Source: Pseudarthrobacter sp. NS4 (GTDB taxonomy: Bacteria; Actinomycetota; Actinomycetes; Actinomycetales; Micrococcaceae). From it: a stretch of 64,000 nucleotides of DNA. The notes beneath the pieces are model-generated. The model ran no database searches and had not been told where the DNA came from. It saw only the letters and a program-made list of their open reading frames with translations. Shown here one piece after another: positions 9,611 through 20,158 of the stretch (position 1 is the stretch's first letter; the number at the start of each line of letters is the position of its first letter). The DNA lies in assembly GCF_024758005.1 (NCBI RefSeq), contig NZ_CP103288.1, positions 2,976,001 to 3,040,000 of the forward strand, given 5' to 3'. Position numbers and translations under genes: made by a program.

Positions 9611-10222
9611 ATGGGCAGTCGGTGGATCTTTGACGGGCACATCGCCGGAATCGGAACGTCCTCGGGGCTCCGCACCGTGGTGGGAGTCTGGCAGGACTCC
9701 CCCTTCGGATCCTTCGCGGACGTTATGCTCCAACAGCCTTCCGGACACCGGCTGCTGCTGGCGCCCACCCAGGAAGCTGCCGACTTTATCGCCTCGACCT
9801 ACAGGTTCGATGAGGTCCAGGTCTTGCACGTGTCAGCGGCGCTGGATGCCCAACAGCTCACCGTGGATGCCGGTCCCCTGGCGATCCGGGCCGGAGTGGG
9901 CGCCAGGACTCTCCTGGGCAGTGCACTGCGGGCAGTGCCGCGGCGTTTGGCCGTCCATCCGCGCTGGCTTGGCGCCGTCAGCCCGTTGGCGGCACTGACC
10001 GCCCCGGGCGCCCGCACGTTCGGCACTGCCGGCAATGGAAGGCTGGAGTACTACGGGTTGAGCGACCTGCACCACGTCACCTCCGCCGTCGTAACCTGGC
10101 AAGGGGCCGACGCCGGGACCCTGTCCCCCATCCTGCCCCCAGTGACGTTTGGGTTCAGCAGCGTCCCTCCGCGTCCCAGCCTCGCCCGCGTCCGCACTAT
10201 GGTTCTTGAGGGGCGGCCCTGA
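9611..10222 (+). CDS. Unrecognised protein, 203 residues
   Basis: I do not recognise the family. The product is a soluble-looking protein of about 203 residues without signal peptide or membrane helix, rich in Ala, Gly, Leu and Arg. It opens with an aromatic, Gly-rich block (RWIFDGHIAGIGTSSG) and holds a tyrosine pair in RLEYYGLSDLHH. The codon bias matches its neighbours and it is the only good coding frame here. The start is uncertain: ATG 9611 is listed, while GTG 9587 would add 8 residues; neither has a clear ribosome site. It diverges from guaB3, which suggests a conserved locus but does not show a function. Confidence 0.6.
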   Translation: MGSRWIFDGHIAGIGTSSGLRTVVGVWQDSPFGSFADVMLQQPSGHRLLLAPTQEAADFIASTYRFDEVQVLHVSAALDAQQLTVDAGPLAIRAGVGARTLLGSALRAVPRRLAVHPRWLGAVSPLAALTAPGARTFGTAGNGRLEYYGLSDLHHVTSAVVTWQGADAGTLSPILPPVTFGFSSVPPRPSLARVRTMVLEGRP

Positions 10223-10303
10223 CAGGGACAAGTCCCCATCGCGACGAACGGCACCATGGCATACGTTTTTCCACTGGCCGGGACGGAAAAACCAGGGCTG
10301 AGC

Positions 10304-12163
10304 TCAGAGCCCCTCGGCTTCCTCCACGGTGAGCTGGGACTCGAACATCCGGAAGTAGCGGCCGCGGAGTGCCACAAGCTCACGGTGCGTGCCCTGCTCC
10401 ACGATCCGGCCCTCCTCCAGCATGTACACGACGTCGGCCTTCTCAATGGTTGCGAGCCGGTGGCTGATGGCGATGATGGTGCTGCTGCGGTCGGCGAAGA
10501 GGCGGGTGAAAATGCGGTGCTCAGCCAGGGCGTCAATGGCTGAGGTTGGTTCGTCCATCACCATGAACGAGGCGTCGCGGTAGAAGTTCCGGGCCATGGC
10601 AAGCCGCTGCCACTGGCCGCCGGAGAGCCCGCTGCCCTTGCGGCCGCGGGGATCCTCCATCCAGTTGCTGACGTGATTGTCCAACCCATTCGGCAGTTTG
10701 TTGATGAAGTCCAGGGCCTCGGCATCTGCGGCGGCCCTTCGGATGCGTGCGTCGTCCCTCGGTGAATCGACGTCGCCGAAGTAGATGTTCTCGGCAGCTG
10801 TGGCGAATTCGTACTTGAGGAACTCCTGGCTCAGGACCGCGAGGTGCTTGTGCCAGGAGGTCACGTCGACGGCGGCAAGATCCACGCCGTCGAGCATTAC
10901 CTGCCCTGAGTCCGGGCGGTAAAGGCCTGCCATGATCCTGATCAGCGTGGATTTGCCGGCACCGTTCTCCCCCACGATGGCGATGTGCTGGCCTTCGCGG
11001 ATTGTCATGCTGATCCCACGGATCACCTCGATGTCACTGCCCGTGTAGGTAAAACGGACGTCCTTCACCTCCACCACCTTTGGCGCGCCCAGCAGCGGAG
11101 GTGCGTGCCCGGCATGCACCGGCAGGGCCATAAACAGCTCGTAGTCCTTGAGGTTCGCCAGGTCCTCGTCGATGGAACTCAGCGATGACACCAGGTTGTT
11201 CGCGGTGGACAAGGCGCGGCTGACTATCTGCTGGACATAGAGGAACTGTCCCACCGGCTGCGCCCGGGCAATGATCTGCCCCACCACCCAGATCAGCGAA
11301 ACCACCTCTGCACCGTACTGAAGGGCGTCCGCCGCCAGCTGTTTGGGAATGTACCGCCGCTGGTAATCAAGACGGCGGCGCTCGTCAGTGTCGCGCAGCC
11401 GGGACCGGAGATCCATCAGGAAGCCCACGATTCCGTAGAGCCGCATCTCGGCGATGTGCTGCGGCCTGAGCAGGTTGGTTTCGATCATCCTCCTTTGGCG
11501 CCGGGAGTCCACCTGGGTGTTCCAGTGCGCAATCTGCTCACGGGACAGCCTGAACTGCAGGTAGACGCTGGGCACGATGGCCACCAGGACGATCACCGCG
11601 ATCCACCAGCTGACCAGCAGCAGAGCGCCCACGGCCAGGATCACCGAAACGAGCTGGGTGAAGATCGCCGCGATGCGGTCCAGCACACGGGCATAGGAAT
11701 CGGAGAACCGTTTGGCGCGGTCATAGAGGTCCACGGTCTCCTTGTCGTCATAACGCCAGAACTCCAGGGCGAGGAACCGTTCATACATCTGGTCCCCCAC
11801 TATGGCGCCCACCTTGAAGCTCATCAGCTGCTGGATGTACCGGTCCAGGCTGTTGAATGCGCCCCAGAAAAGGCCGAGGGCGGCGGTGATGATGACGTAG
11901 ACGATGGCCTGCTGCCCGGCTCCGGCGTCCCCTGAGTAGGCAGCAGCCAGCGCGGTGGTGGTGAGGGCCGCGAAGTAAGTGGTGACCAGAGGAAGCACGG
12001 CCGAGATCAGCGAGCCGAGCACCTTCATGACCACCGCGCCCGGGGACGCACGGAAGCTGACCCGCAGGACCTGGGCCACAGCGCGGGCGTAGGGCCGGAG
12101 GGCCAGGCGGCGCTGAGGTTCCCTTTTAGGGCTTAGCTCAGCCGGATGGCGTGGTGCGGGCAT
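10304..12163 (-). CDS. ABC transporter with fused permease and ATPase
   Basis: 619 residues in the half-exporter layout: about six membrane helices over residues 35-330, then a nucleotide-binding domain. The ATPase has Walker A GENGAGKST, signature LSGGQWQRLAMAR, Walker B FMVMDEPTS and the H-loop ISHRL, so it should be active. Such proteins work as homo- or heterodimers at the membrane and export lipids, drugs or peptides. The substrate cannot be told, and no partner half-transporter is adjacent. The N-terminal 30 residues are basic and cytoplasmic. It converges with the unrecognised gene at 9611-10222, which ends 82 bases away. Confidence 0.92.
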   Translation of the reverse strand: MPAPRHPAELSPKREPQRRLALRPYARAVAQVLRVSFRASPGAVVMKVLGSLISAVLPLVTTYFAALTTTALAAAYSGDAGAGQQAIVYVIITAALGLFWGAFNSLDRYIQQLMSFKVGAIVGDQMYERFLALEFWRYDDKETVDLYDRAKRFSDSYARVLDRIAAIFTQLVSVILAVGALLLVSWWIAVIVLVAIVPSVYLQFRLSREQIAHWNTQVDSRRQRRMIETNLLRPQHIAEMRLYGIVGFLMDLRSRLRDTDERRRLDYQRRYIPKQLAADALQYGAEVVSLIWVVGQIIARAQPVGQFLYVQQIVSRALSTANNLVSSLSSIDEDLANLKDYELFMALPVHAGHAPPLLGAPKVVEVKDVRFTYTGSDIEVIRGISMTIREGQHIAIVGENGAGKSTLIRIMAGLYRPDSGQVMLDGVDLAAVDVTSWHKHLAVLSQEFLKYEFATAAENIYFGDVDSPRDDARIRRAAADAEALDFINKLPNGLDNHVSNWMEDPRGRKGSGLSGGQWQRLAMARNFYRDASFMVMDEPTSAIDALAEHRIFTRLFADRSSTIIAISHRLATIEKADVVYMLEEGRIVEQGTHRELVALRGRYFRMFESQLTVEEAEGL

Positions 12164-12201
12164 GCTTCAGCCTAATACCCGCAGCCCAGAGGGCAGCGGG
12201 G

Positions 12202-12720
12202 TCAGTATTCCTCACCGTACTCATACTCGGGGAAATCAAAACAGCCACTGTAGCCGGCGATCCTGAGCGATTCCGGGGCTTCCTGGAAAGCAACCATGAG
12301 ATGGGTGCCATCCTCATGCAGAAGTCCGAGCGACCGGTCCCCGTCCAGGGTTTTGTCCTCTGATACTTTCCACCCTGCCCGGCTGTCCATTGCAGCAGCC
12401 ACTTCATCGAGGAAGGCATCGCGGTCCACTCCGGGCATCAGGTCTGCCACGGCGTCGCCCACCCATTTTTTCCGGTCTCCGTCGCAACTCATGAGGCTTG
12501 AAGTGTCGTGCGCGAACGTCGACAGGATTGCGTCGGCCGGCAGCAGTGCCAAGATTTCCTGCTCTGCCGACATAACGCTGGATTTGGCTGATTCGAGCCT
12601 GAGGTCCATGTCTTTTCCGTTTCCCGTCTGCCCGCATGAGGCCGCCATCGCAGTAAATGCTATTGCCCCGGCTATCCGCCAGGTTGTTGTCCATCGCCGG
12701 CCGCCAGCCTTACCTGCCAA
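12202..12720 (-). CDS. Small putative lipoprotein
   Basis: 172 residues. A basic N-terminus (GRRWTTTWR) and hydrophobic stretch end in a lipobox AMAASC, placing the lipidated Cys at residue 29 and the mature protein outside the membrane. The mature part has a short helical region and further cysteines (MSCDGD, YSGCFDFPEY) that could form a disulphide, and ends in an acidic EYEYGEEY. The TTG start at 12720 is preferred: GGGGAAA lies just upstream, and the longer open frame is only a shadow of the upstream gene. It overlaps the last 11 bases of the broken DUF1023 hydrolase, so the two were once coupled. The function is unknown. Confidence 0.65.
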   Translation of the reverse strand: MAGKAGGRRWTTTWRIAGAIAFTAMAASCGQTGNGKDMDLRLESAKSSVMSAEQEILALLPADAILSTFAHDTSSLMSCDGDRKKWVGDAVADLMPGVDRDAFLDEVAAAMDSRAGWKVSEDKTLDGDRSLGLLHEDGTHLMVAFQEAPESLRIAGYSGCFDFPEYEYGEEY

Positions 12721-13909
12721 GGATTTCCCCGCGGATGTCTTCGAGGGGCTTTTCGTTTCTGGGGTCCGTGGTTGCGATGAGGGTGTGGTTGTCGATGCTG
12801 TAGAACTGTCTCCATCGGTAGCCCCCTGGCGGCTCGTATACGTGCTTTTCAAAGGCCGGCTCCTTCATTGGGTAGTTCTCCCCAACAACCCCGTTCGCTT
12901 CGGCGGTCAGCAGGATATCTGGGTAGGTGTAGCTGGAATAGGCGGTGTGGGGATCGGGCACCCAGCCGGGAGGCATTGCAGCGCCCGACAGAGCGATGAG
13001 TTTGTCAAAGTGGGCTCCCTCAAGCTCCGCCCCTGTGAGGTTCCGCGCCCCCCAGCTGTGGCCCACACCGACTGATTGGGCACCCGCCGGCCGCTCAAGG
13101 TCCACGGCGTCCTGGAAGGCCTGAAGGACGGGGGCTGAGCCGGCTACAAACTAATCGCTCTTGGCCTCCACCAGGAATGCCTCATAAGGGTCACCATCCG
13201 GAAACTCCGAACCCTTGAACACGAACGCCGCAGTTCCGCCCGATTCGTCCGAGGTTACCAAGCGCCTGGCCAACTCCTGAAGGCCGCAGCCATAAAACGA
13301 CGCCTCGTTGGTGGTAGTACCGGGAACATAGGTGATCACGGAAGTCGTGTTCCTGTCATAGGTGCCGATTAGCTCCACGATGGACTGCGATATCATTCTC
13401 GTTCAGCCATTCGATCCGGTACTGGGCGTTGGTCCGGTTCGCTTCAGTCCGGACATCGAACGGTATGCCGTTGGCGTTTCCCGCCACGCCGGGGTGGTCT
13501 TCGAGGAAGTGCTGCTGGGATCCCGCCAGGCCCAGCCACCAGGTTCGGACTTCGGCTGCGGACTTGCCCTGGATGTCCTCCGGTCTGGGCACCTGCGTTC
13601 GAACCCGCCCGCGCAAGCCGGCCGCAACGGAACCACCGGATCCGGAACTTGCTGTTTCCTGTTCATCTGCCTGCCTCAGCAGTTCGTCGGCAGCCTGCTT
13701 CAGGAACAGGCTGCCGCTCCCAGGGACCGGCTGTGATCCGCGCTCCAGTCCTGACGGAACCGCTCGGCGTCCGGGCCGGGCCAGGAAGTGCCAGCTATGC
13801 GGACATCGAATGTTTGTCGCTGCCCATCCAGCCTTAGACCTGCAGAACGCAGTGTGGACGCGAGTTGCCTCAGTCCGCCAACATCGGCGCCGGGAAAATT
13901 GCCAGCCAC
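12710..13909 (-). pseudogene. Broken WXG100-DUF1023 alpha/beta hydrolase
   Basis: The fragments read as one protein. From a GTG at 13909 comes a WXG100-like helix pair (GTSWPGPDAERFRQDW), then a linker, then an alpha/beta hydrolase domain with the nucleophile elbow VGHSWGAR and the typical PDPHTAYSSYTYPD block. Three lesions break it. There is a one-base loss near 13701-13706, after which coding continues in another frame as LKQAADELLRQADEQE. A one-base gain near 13385-13395 restores the first frame, and an in-frame TAG lies at 13151-13153. The flanking genes guaB and the lipoprotein are intact. Intact relatives are large actinobacterial proteins thought to act in secretion or at the cell surface. 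Sequencing error could explain one lesion, but hardly all three. Confidence 0.8.
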
Positions 13910-13961
13910 GTCGCCCCCAAGCCCGCCAGTTCATTTATCCATCAAATGTACTTTATAGGCG

Positions 13962-13996
13962 AAAAAGCCGGGATGGGCAGAAGTGCCCATCCCGGC
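13962..13996 (-). terminator. Rho-independent terminator of guaB
   Basis: A perfect 13-bp stem (GCCGGGATGGGCA) with a 4-nt loop is followed on the minus strand by five T, starting 15 bases after the guaB stop. Confidence 0.9.
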
Positions 13997-14010
13997 CGAC
14001 TGCTTGCGTC

Positions 14011-15787
<1,777 letters not shown>

Positions 15788-17857
15788 TCAGCTCCAGCCG
15801 GTGGCGGCCAGCAGCCGTTGTTCGAACATGGGGATCATGCTCTCCACATAGGTCCTTGTCAGGTGGTTGTCGTCCTTGTAGACGTAAACGTTTCCCACCA
15901 CGGCCGGGCAGACTCCGCGGGCACAAATAAAATCGCTCAGGTCCATCAGGTGCAGGCCTTCAAGTTTGCCCCGGTAGCTTTCCAGCGGCGAGGGCTCTAC
16001 GAGCGACTCGTCCAGGGACGGGTTGCACTCCGGAGCGTGGGCACCGTTCCGCTGGACGCACTCGGGCATGTTGAACGTGAAGCGAGGGTTATCCCGGATG
16101 CCCACGATCTCGATTCCCGCCTCGGCGAACGGCCGGACGCCTTCCAGGTAGCCGGGCACCTCAGTTTCGAAGGGGGCATCTTCAAGGGTCAGCGAGGCCA
16201 CGGTGAAGACGGCATCAGGCCGGTGCTCCAGGACATATGCGGCGCTGGCCCGGTTGTAGGCATTGCATTCGGCGTTCCTTGTCTCCGACTCGGCCCCAAA
16301 CCGGCATGCCGGCATCAGCAAGGTGACCAGTTCCCATCCCCGGGCCTCCGCGATGGGTGCCAGCGCGCCCAGGTATTGCTGGGAATGGGAATCACCCAGC
16401 ACCACGATCCGTTTGGTGGCCCCCTCTTCGGGAACTTCCTGCCGGCACCCTTCCAGGATGGGGTCAGCCGTGGCGTTTGCTCCGGTGCAGGGTGCGTGGA
16501 TGCCGGCCCAGTCGCTGTCCAGCGCTGAGGGTCCTGGAATGAACTTCGCCTGCGGCGCGGGCGCCCCTGCGTTCTCGGGGCTGAGGGCCGCGGCCCCCGG
16601 CGTAAGTTCGCGCGGCTGCGCCGCCGTCGCTGCTTCCTCGGCGGTGAGCGTGGTCTGCCAGAGCGCCACGGGCCCGGCCAGGAGGGCGCCACAGGCAACA
16701 ACGACGACGGCGGTGCGCCAGGCCCGCAACTTGGGCCAGTGCCAGTCGCGCAGCGGCTTTTCGACGAAGCGCGTGGTGAGGACCGCAAGCACGATGGAGG
16801 CGCCGACGATTCCCAGGCCCTCGACAAGATTGGGCGCGTCAACACCTGTGGCGGCGAGCGCCAGCACCAGGACGGGCCAGTGCCACAGGTACAGCGCGTA
16901 TGAGTTGTCCCCGAGGGCCACAGCAGCCTTGCTGCCCAGGAAGCGGTCCACCCCAAACCGGCTGCCGGTTTGTCCCGCCACGATGATTGCCGCCGCTGCC
17001 AGGGTTGGCCATAGCGCCACGAAGCCGGGGAATGACCGGTCCACCGTCAGCAGCAGGCCGCAGGAGATCATCGCAGCCAGGCCTGCCCACCCCAGAACCA
17101 CGCGCAGGGCGCGGGCGGGTTTGAGGTACGGCAGTGCAAGGGCGAGCAGGGATCCGAGGGCGAACTCCCAGAGCCTCGCCCGGGTATCGAAGTAGGCGTA
17201 CGCCTGGTTTGTGGCGGTCTGCTCCACGGAGTACGCCAGGGAGACGGCGAAGACAGCACCGAAGACCAGGGTCAGCAGCACCCGGTAGGTCAATCCTGTG
17301 AAGGCGTGAATACGGTGTAACAGGGCCAGCAGGGCCGCGCAGCCGGCGAAGATCACGGGCCACAGGATGAAAACCTGGCCCTGGATGGAGAGCGACCAGA
17401 AATGCTGGAGCGGGCTTGCTCCGGCATGGTCCTGGGCGTAGTAATCCACCGCCGTGTTGGCGAGCAGCCAGTTCTGGCCGTAGAGCAGCGACGCCCAAGC
17501 CTGGTCGAGCACCTGCGGCCATCGGCTTTGCGGGAGGATCAGCCAGGTGCCCGCCAGGACGCCAAGGATGACCACGACGGCGGCCGGCAGCAACCGCTTG
17601 AACAGGTGCAGCCAATGCCCCAGGAGGCCGAAGGGCCGCCCCGCTTCGACTTTGCGGACAAAGGACAGGGTGAGCAGGAAGGCGGAAATCAACAGGAAGA
17701 TGTCGACTCCACCCGAAACCCGGCCCAACCAGACGTGGTAGGCGACCACCATCAGCACTGCCAATGCACGGAGCCCCTGGACTTCAGGGCGAAAGGTCGA
17801 CTTACGGATGTTGGTGCCCACTTCCTTGGCTGTATTGATGGGAGCGTCTGTTGTCAT
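15788..17857 (-). CDS. Acyltransferase-3 membrane protein with C-terminal SGNH domain (OatA-like)
   Basis: 689 residues. The N-terminal half is an acyltransferase-3 domain with about ten membrane helices and the conserved RPEVQGLRALAVLMVVAYHV opening, whose histidine is needed in the family. The C-terminal third is an extracytoplasmic SGNH esterase-like domain with block I VVLGDSHSQQ and block V KDDNHLT, a complete Ser/His set. Such fusions O-acetylate peptidoglycan or other surface sugars. The ATG at 17857 (MTTDAPIN) is chosen; a GTG at 17881 would lengthen it and both overlap the upstream paralogue's end at 17869. The overlap indicates coupling with that paralogue. Confidence 0.88.
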   Translation of the reverse strand: MTTDAPINTAKEVGTNIRKSTFRPEVQGLRALAVLMVVAYHVWLGRVSGGVDIFLLISAFLLTLSFVRKVEAGRPFGLLGHWLHLFKRLLPAAVVVILGVLAGTWLILPQSRWPQVLDQAWASLLYGQNWLLANTAVDYYAQDHAGASPLQHFWSLSIQGQVFILWPVIFAGCAALLALLHRIHAFTGLTYRVLLTLVFGAVFAVSLAYSVEQTATNQAYAYFDTRARLWEFALGSLLALALPYLKPARALRVVLGWAGLAAMISCGLLLTVDRSFPGFVALWPTLAAAAIIVAGQTGSRFGVDRFLGSKAAVALGDNSYALYLWHWPVLVLALAATGVDAPNLVEGLGIVGASIVLAVLTTRFVEKPLRDWHWPKLRAWRTAVVVVACGALLAGPVALWQTTLTAEEAATAAQPRELTPGAAALSPENAGAPAPQAKFIPGPSALDSDWAGIHAPCTGANATADPILEGCRQEVPEEGATKRIVVLGDSHSQQYLGALAPIAEARGWELVTLLMPACRFGAESETRNAECNAYNRASAAYVLEHRPDAVFTVASLTLEDAPFETEVPGYLEGVRPFAEAGIEIVGIRDNPRFTFNMPECVQRNGAHAPECNPSLDESLVEPSPLESYRGKLEGLHLMDLSDFICARGVCPAVVGNVYVYKDDNHLTRTYVESMIPMFEQRLLAATGWS

Positions 17858-17868
17858 CGGTGCAGGCC

Positions 17869-19920
17869 TCAGACCTCCCACCCCAATGCCGCAAGAAGCT
17901 CCCGCTCGAAGAACGGACTCAGAGTCATGAGGTAAGAGCGGGTGAGATGGTTTTCGTCCTTGTAGGCGATCACGTTACCGATAATGGCGGGGCAGGCGCC
18001 ATCCACGCAGAAATAAGGAGTGAGGTCAAGGAAGCGTGTATTGGGGATTTGGTCAGCTACCTCATCGGTGGCCGGAACAGGGCTGAAGTTATCCGCCACG
18101 CTGGCGCTGCAAACCTCCGGATCCTGCGGATTCTCCTCGAGGCAGACCGGTACGTGTTGGGGCATCCGCGGGGTATCCCGCACTCCCAACACAGCGATGC
18201 CGGCATCATTGAGCTTCCGCACCTCCCTGATCCAGGACTGATCGAGCACATCGGGAACGTCGGGATCAGCATCCGTCCTGGTGCTGGTGGTGATAACGAG
18301 ATCGGGCTTCAGGTCCAGCACTTGTTGCATTGTTTGCCTGTTGAATTCCAGGCACTCCTCGGTGATTCCGGGCCCCAACTCATCCGTCAGTGGGCAAAAT
18401 CCCTTGGTGATGGATGTGACAAGCCAGCGGTGCTTCTCCGCCATCATCAGGACGGGCGTATTCAGCACATAGGCATGGGAACTCCCCAAAACGACAATAT
18501 GTTTGTCGCCGTCCTCGACGGAGTTGGTGCAGATGCTCGCGTTTTCGCCCAGTCCGATACATGGCTCCGGGAAAACAGGCCATTCCTCGGCGATGACTTC
18601 CAGTTTAGGTACCGGAGGGGCCTTTGGATCGGGGGTGAAAACGTATCCGTCGCTCACAGCGAGCGCACCCGGGTAACGGGGATCGTCCAACCCTATTGTC
18701 GCTATCGAATTGGCCTGCAGGATCTGGGTCCGCCACAGAGCCAGGGGCGCCGCACCAACGGCAACGGCCAGGACAACAGCCAGTACTGCACGGCGCCTCC
18801 TGGCTTCCGGCCACTTCCATTCGCGCCATGGGCTCTCGATCAGGCGTGTGGTGAGGTACGCGAGAATAAGGGACGCCGCAATGATCACTGTTCCTGAGAG
18901 CCAGCCTGCTTGCTCTTTGCCGCTCCAGGCCAAACCGATCACCAGGAGGGGCCAGTGCCACAGGTACAAGGCGTATGAGATCCCGCCCAGCTTCACCATG
19001 GGTGTGGAACTGAGAACCCGGTCCACGCCGGCAGCGCTTTGCGTCTGGCCAGCCGCAATGATCAGCGCCGCCGCGAGCGTGGGCCAGAGCGCGGCGAGGC
19101 CGGGAAACGCCGCCTGCACATCCAGCAGGATCCCGCACGCGAGCATCGCAACGAGCCCTGCCCAACCCATGAGAACACGGGTCAGGCGGGAAAGCCGGAG
19201 GCCGGGAAGGATGAGCGCAACCAGCGTGCCCAGCGCGAACTCCCAAAGCCGGGCGCCGGTGTCGAAATATGCCTGGACCTGGTCGGTTGCCGTGAAATAG
19301 ATCGAATAGGCAAGCGAGCCAATAAAGATCGTGAAGAAGACGTAGGCGAGCAAGGGCCGGTACGAAAGCCGGAAACGGTGCGCTGTCCATGCTGCCAGCA
19401 CAAATATGAGCGGCCACAGGATGAACACCTGTCCCTGGATGGATAAGGACCAGAAGTGCTGCAGGGGGCTGGCAAGACTGTGGTCGTTGGCGTAATAGTC
19501 CACGGCCTGCTTCTGCAGTAAGCGGTTTTCCGAATAAAACAGGGAAGCCCAGCCGTGCTGGATGATCTCCAACCAACGGGTGCGCGGAAGAAACAGGTAC
19601 GAGGCGGCCAGGGTTGCCACAATGACCGTCACAGCGGCGGGAAGCAGCCGCCGGAACAGGTGCAGCCAATGCTTCAGCAGGGCCAGGGGCTCCCGCCGCT
19701 CGTGGCGTCCGACGAACTGCAGGGTCATCAGGAATGCTGAAATCAGGAGGAATACGTCAACGCCTCCCGAGACGCGGCCGAACCAGACGTGGTAGGTCAC
19801 CACCATGAGAACGGCGAGGGACCGCAACCCTTCGATTTCGGGGCGGTACGCAGTTTTCCGGGACACATGCTGGCGATGATCGGCACGCCCCTGCACCCCC
19901 GCGGTCCATAGTATAGACAC
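17869..19920 (-). CDS. Second acyltransferase-3/SGNH membrane protein, tandem paralogue
   Basis: 683 residues with the same plan as the gene after it: acyltransferase-3 domain opening RPEIEGLRSLAVLMVVTYHV, about ten membrane helices, then an extracytoplasmic SGNH-like domain. Block I here is VVLGSSHAYV, so the serine nucleophile is kept while the preceding aspartate of GDS is a serine; block V KDENHLT is intact. The GTG start at 19920 has GAAGGG upstream; internal GTGs at 19896 and 19866 are alternatives. The pair probably arose by duplication and modifies cell-wall or surface polysaccharide, but the acceptor is unknown. Whether this copy acts on a different substrate or is weaker as an esterase cannot be told. 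Confidence 0.85.
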   Translation of the reverse strand: MSILWTAGVQGRADHRQHVSRKTAYRPEIEGLRSLAVLMVVTYHVWFGRVSGGVDVFLLISAFLMTLQFVGRHERREPLALLKHWLHLFRRLLPAAVTVIVATLAASYLFLPRTRWLEIIQHGWASLFYSENRLLQKQAVDYYANDHSLASPLQHFWSLSIQGQVFILWPLIFVLAAWTAHRFRLSYRPLLAYVFFTIFIGSLAYSIYFTATDQVQAYFDTGARLWEFALGTLVALILPGLRLSRLTRVLMGWAGLVAMLACGILLDVQAAFPGLAALWPTLAAALIIAAGQTQSAAGVDRVLSSTPMVKLGGISYALYLWHWPLLVIGLAWSGKEQAGWLSGTVIIAASLILAYLTTRLIESPWREWKWPEARRRRAVLAVVLAVAVGAAPLALWRTQILQANSIATIGLDDPRYPGALAVSDGYVFTPDPKAPPVPKLEVIAEEWPVFPEPCIGLGENASICTNSVEDGDKHIVVLGSSHAYVLNTPVLMMAEKHRWLVTSITKGFCPLTDELGPGITEECLEFNRQTMQQVLDLKPDLVITTSTRTDADPDVPDVLDQSWIREVRKLNDAGIAVLGVRDTPRMPQHVPVCLEENPQDPEVCSASVADNFSPVPATDEVADQIPNTRFLDLTPYFCVDGACPAIIGNVIAYKDENHLTRSYLMTLSPFFERELLAALGWEV

Positions 19921-20158
19921 AGATAACCCTTCGGATCGCGTAACGAACCATCGAGTTTACCCGATTGCATTGACAATCTTCGGTCATTGAGGTCCCGCTG
20001 AGTATCCGCCGCTTGCCAAATGGGGATCTTCCGGGCGGGTGTGTAGCAGACGTCACAGACCCCGGCCCCGGTGGATACCCGCCATTTCGCACCTGGCCCC
20101 GTTCCGGATACCGCCCGCCCAGCCGCCCGCCGTCGTCGTCGCCGTTCACTGTGAACAG

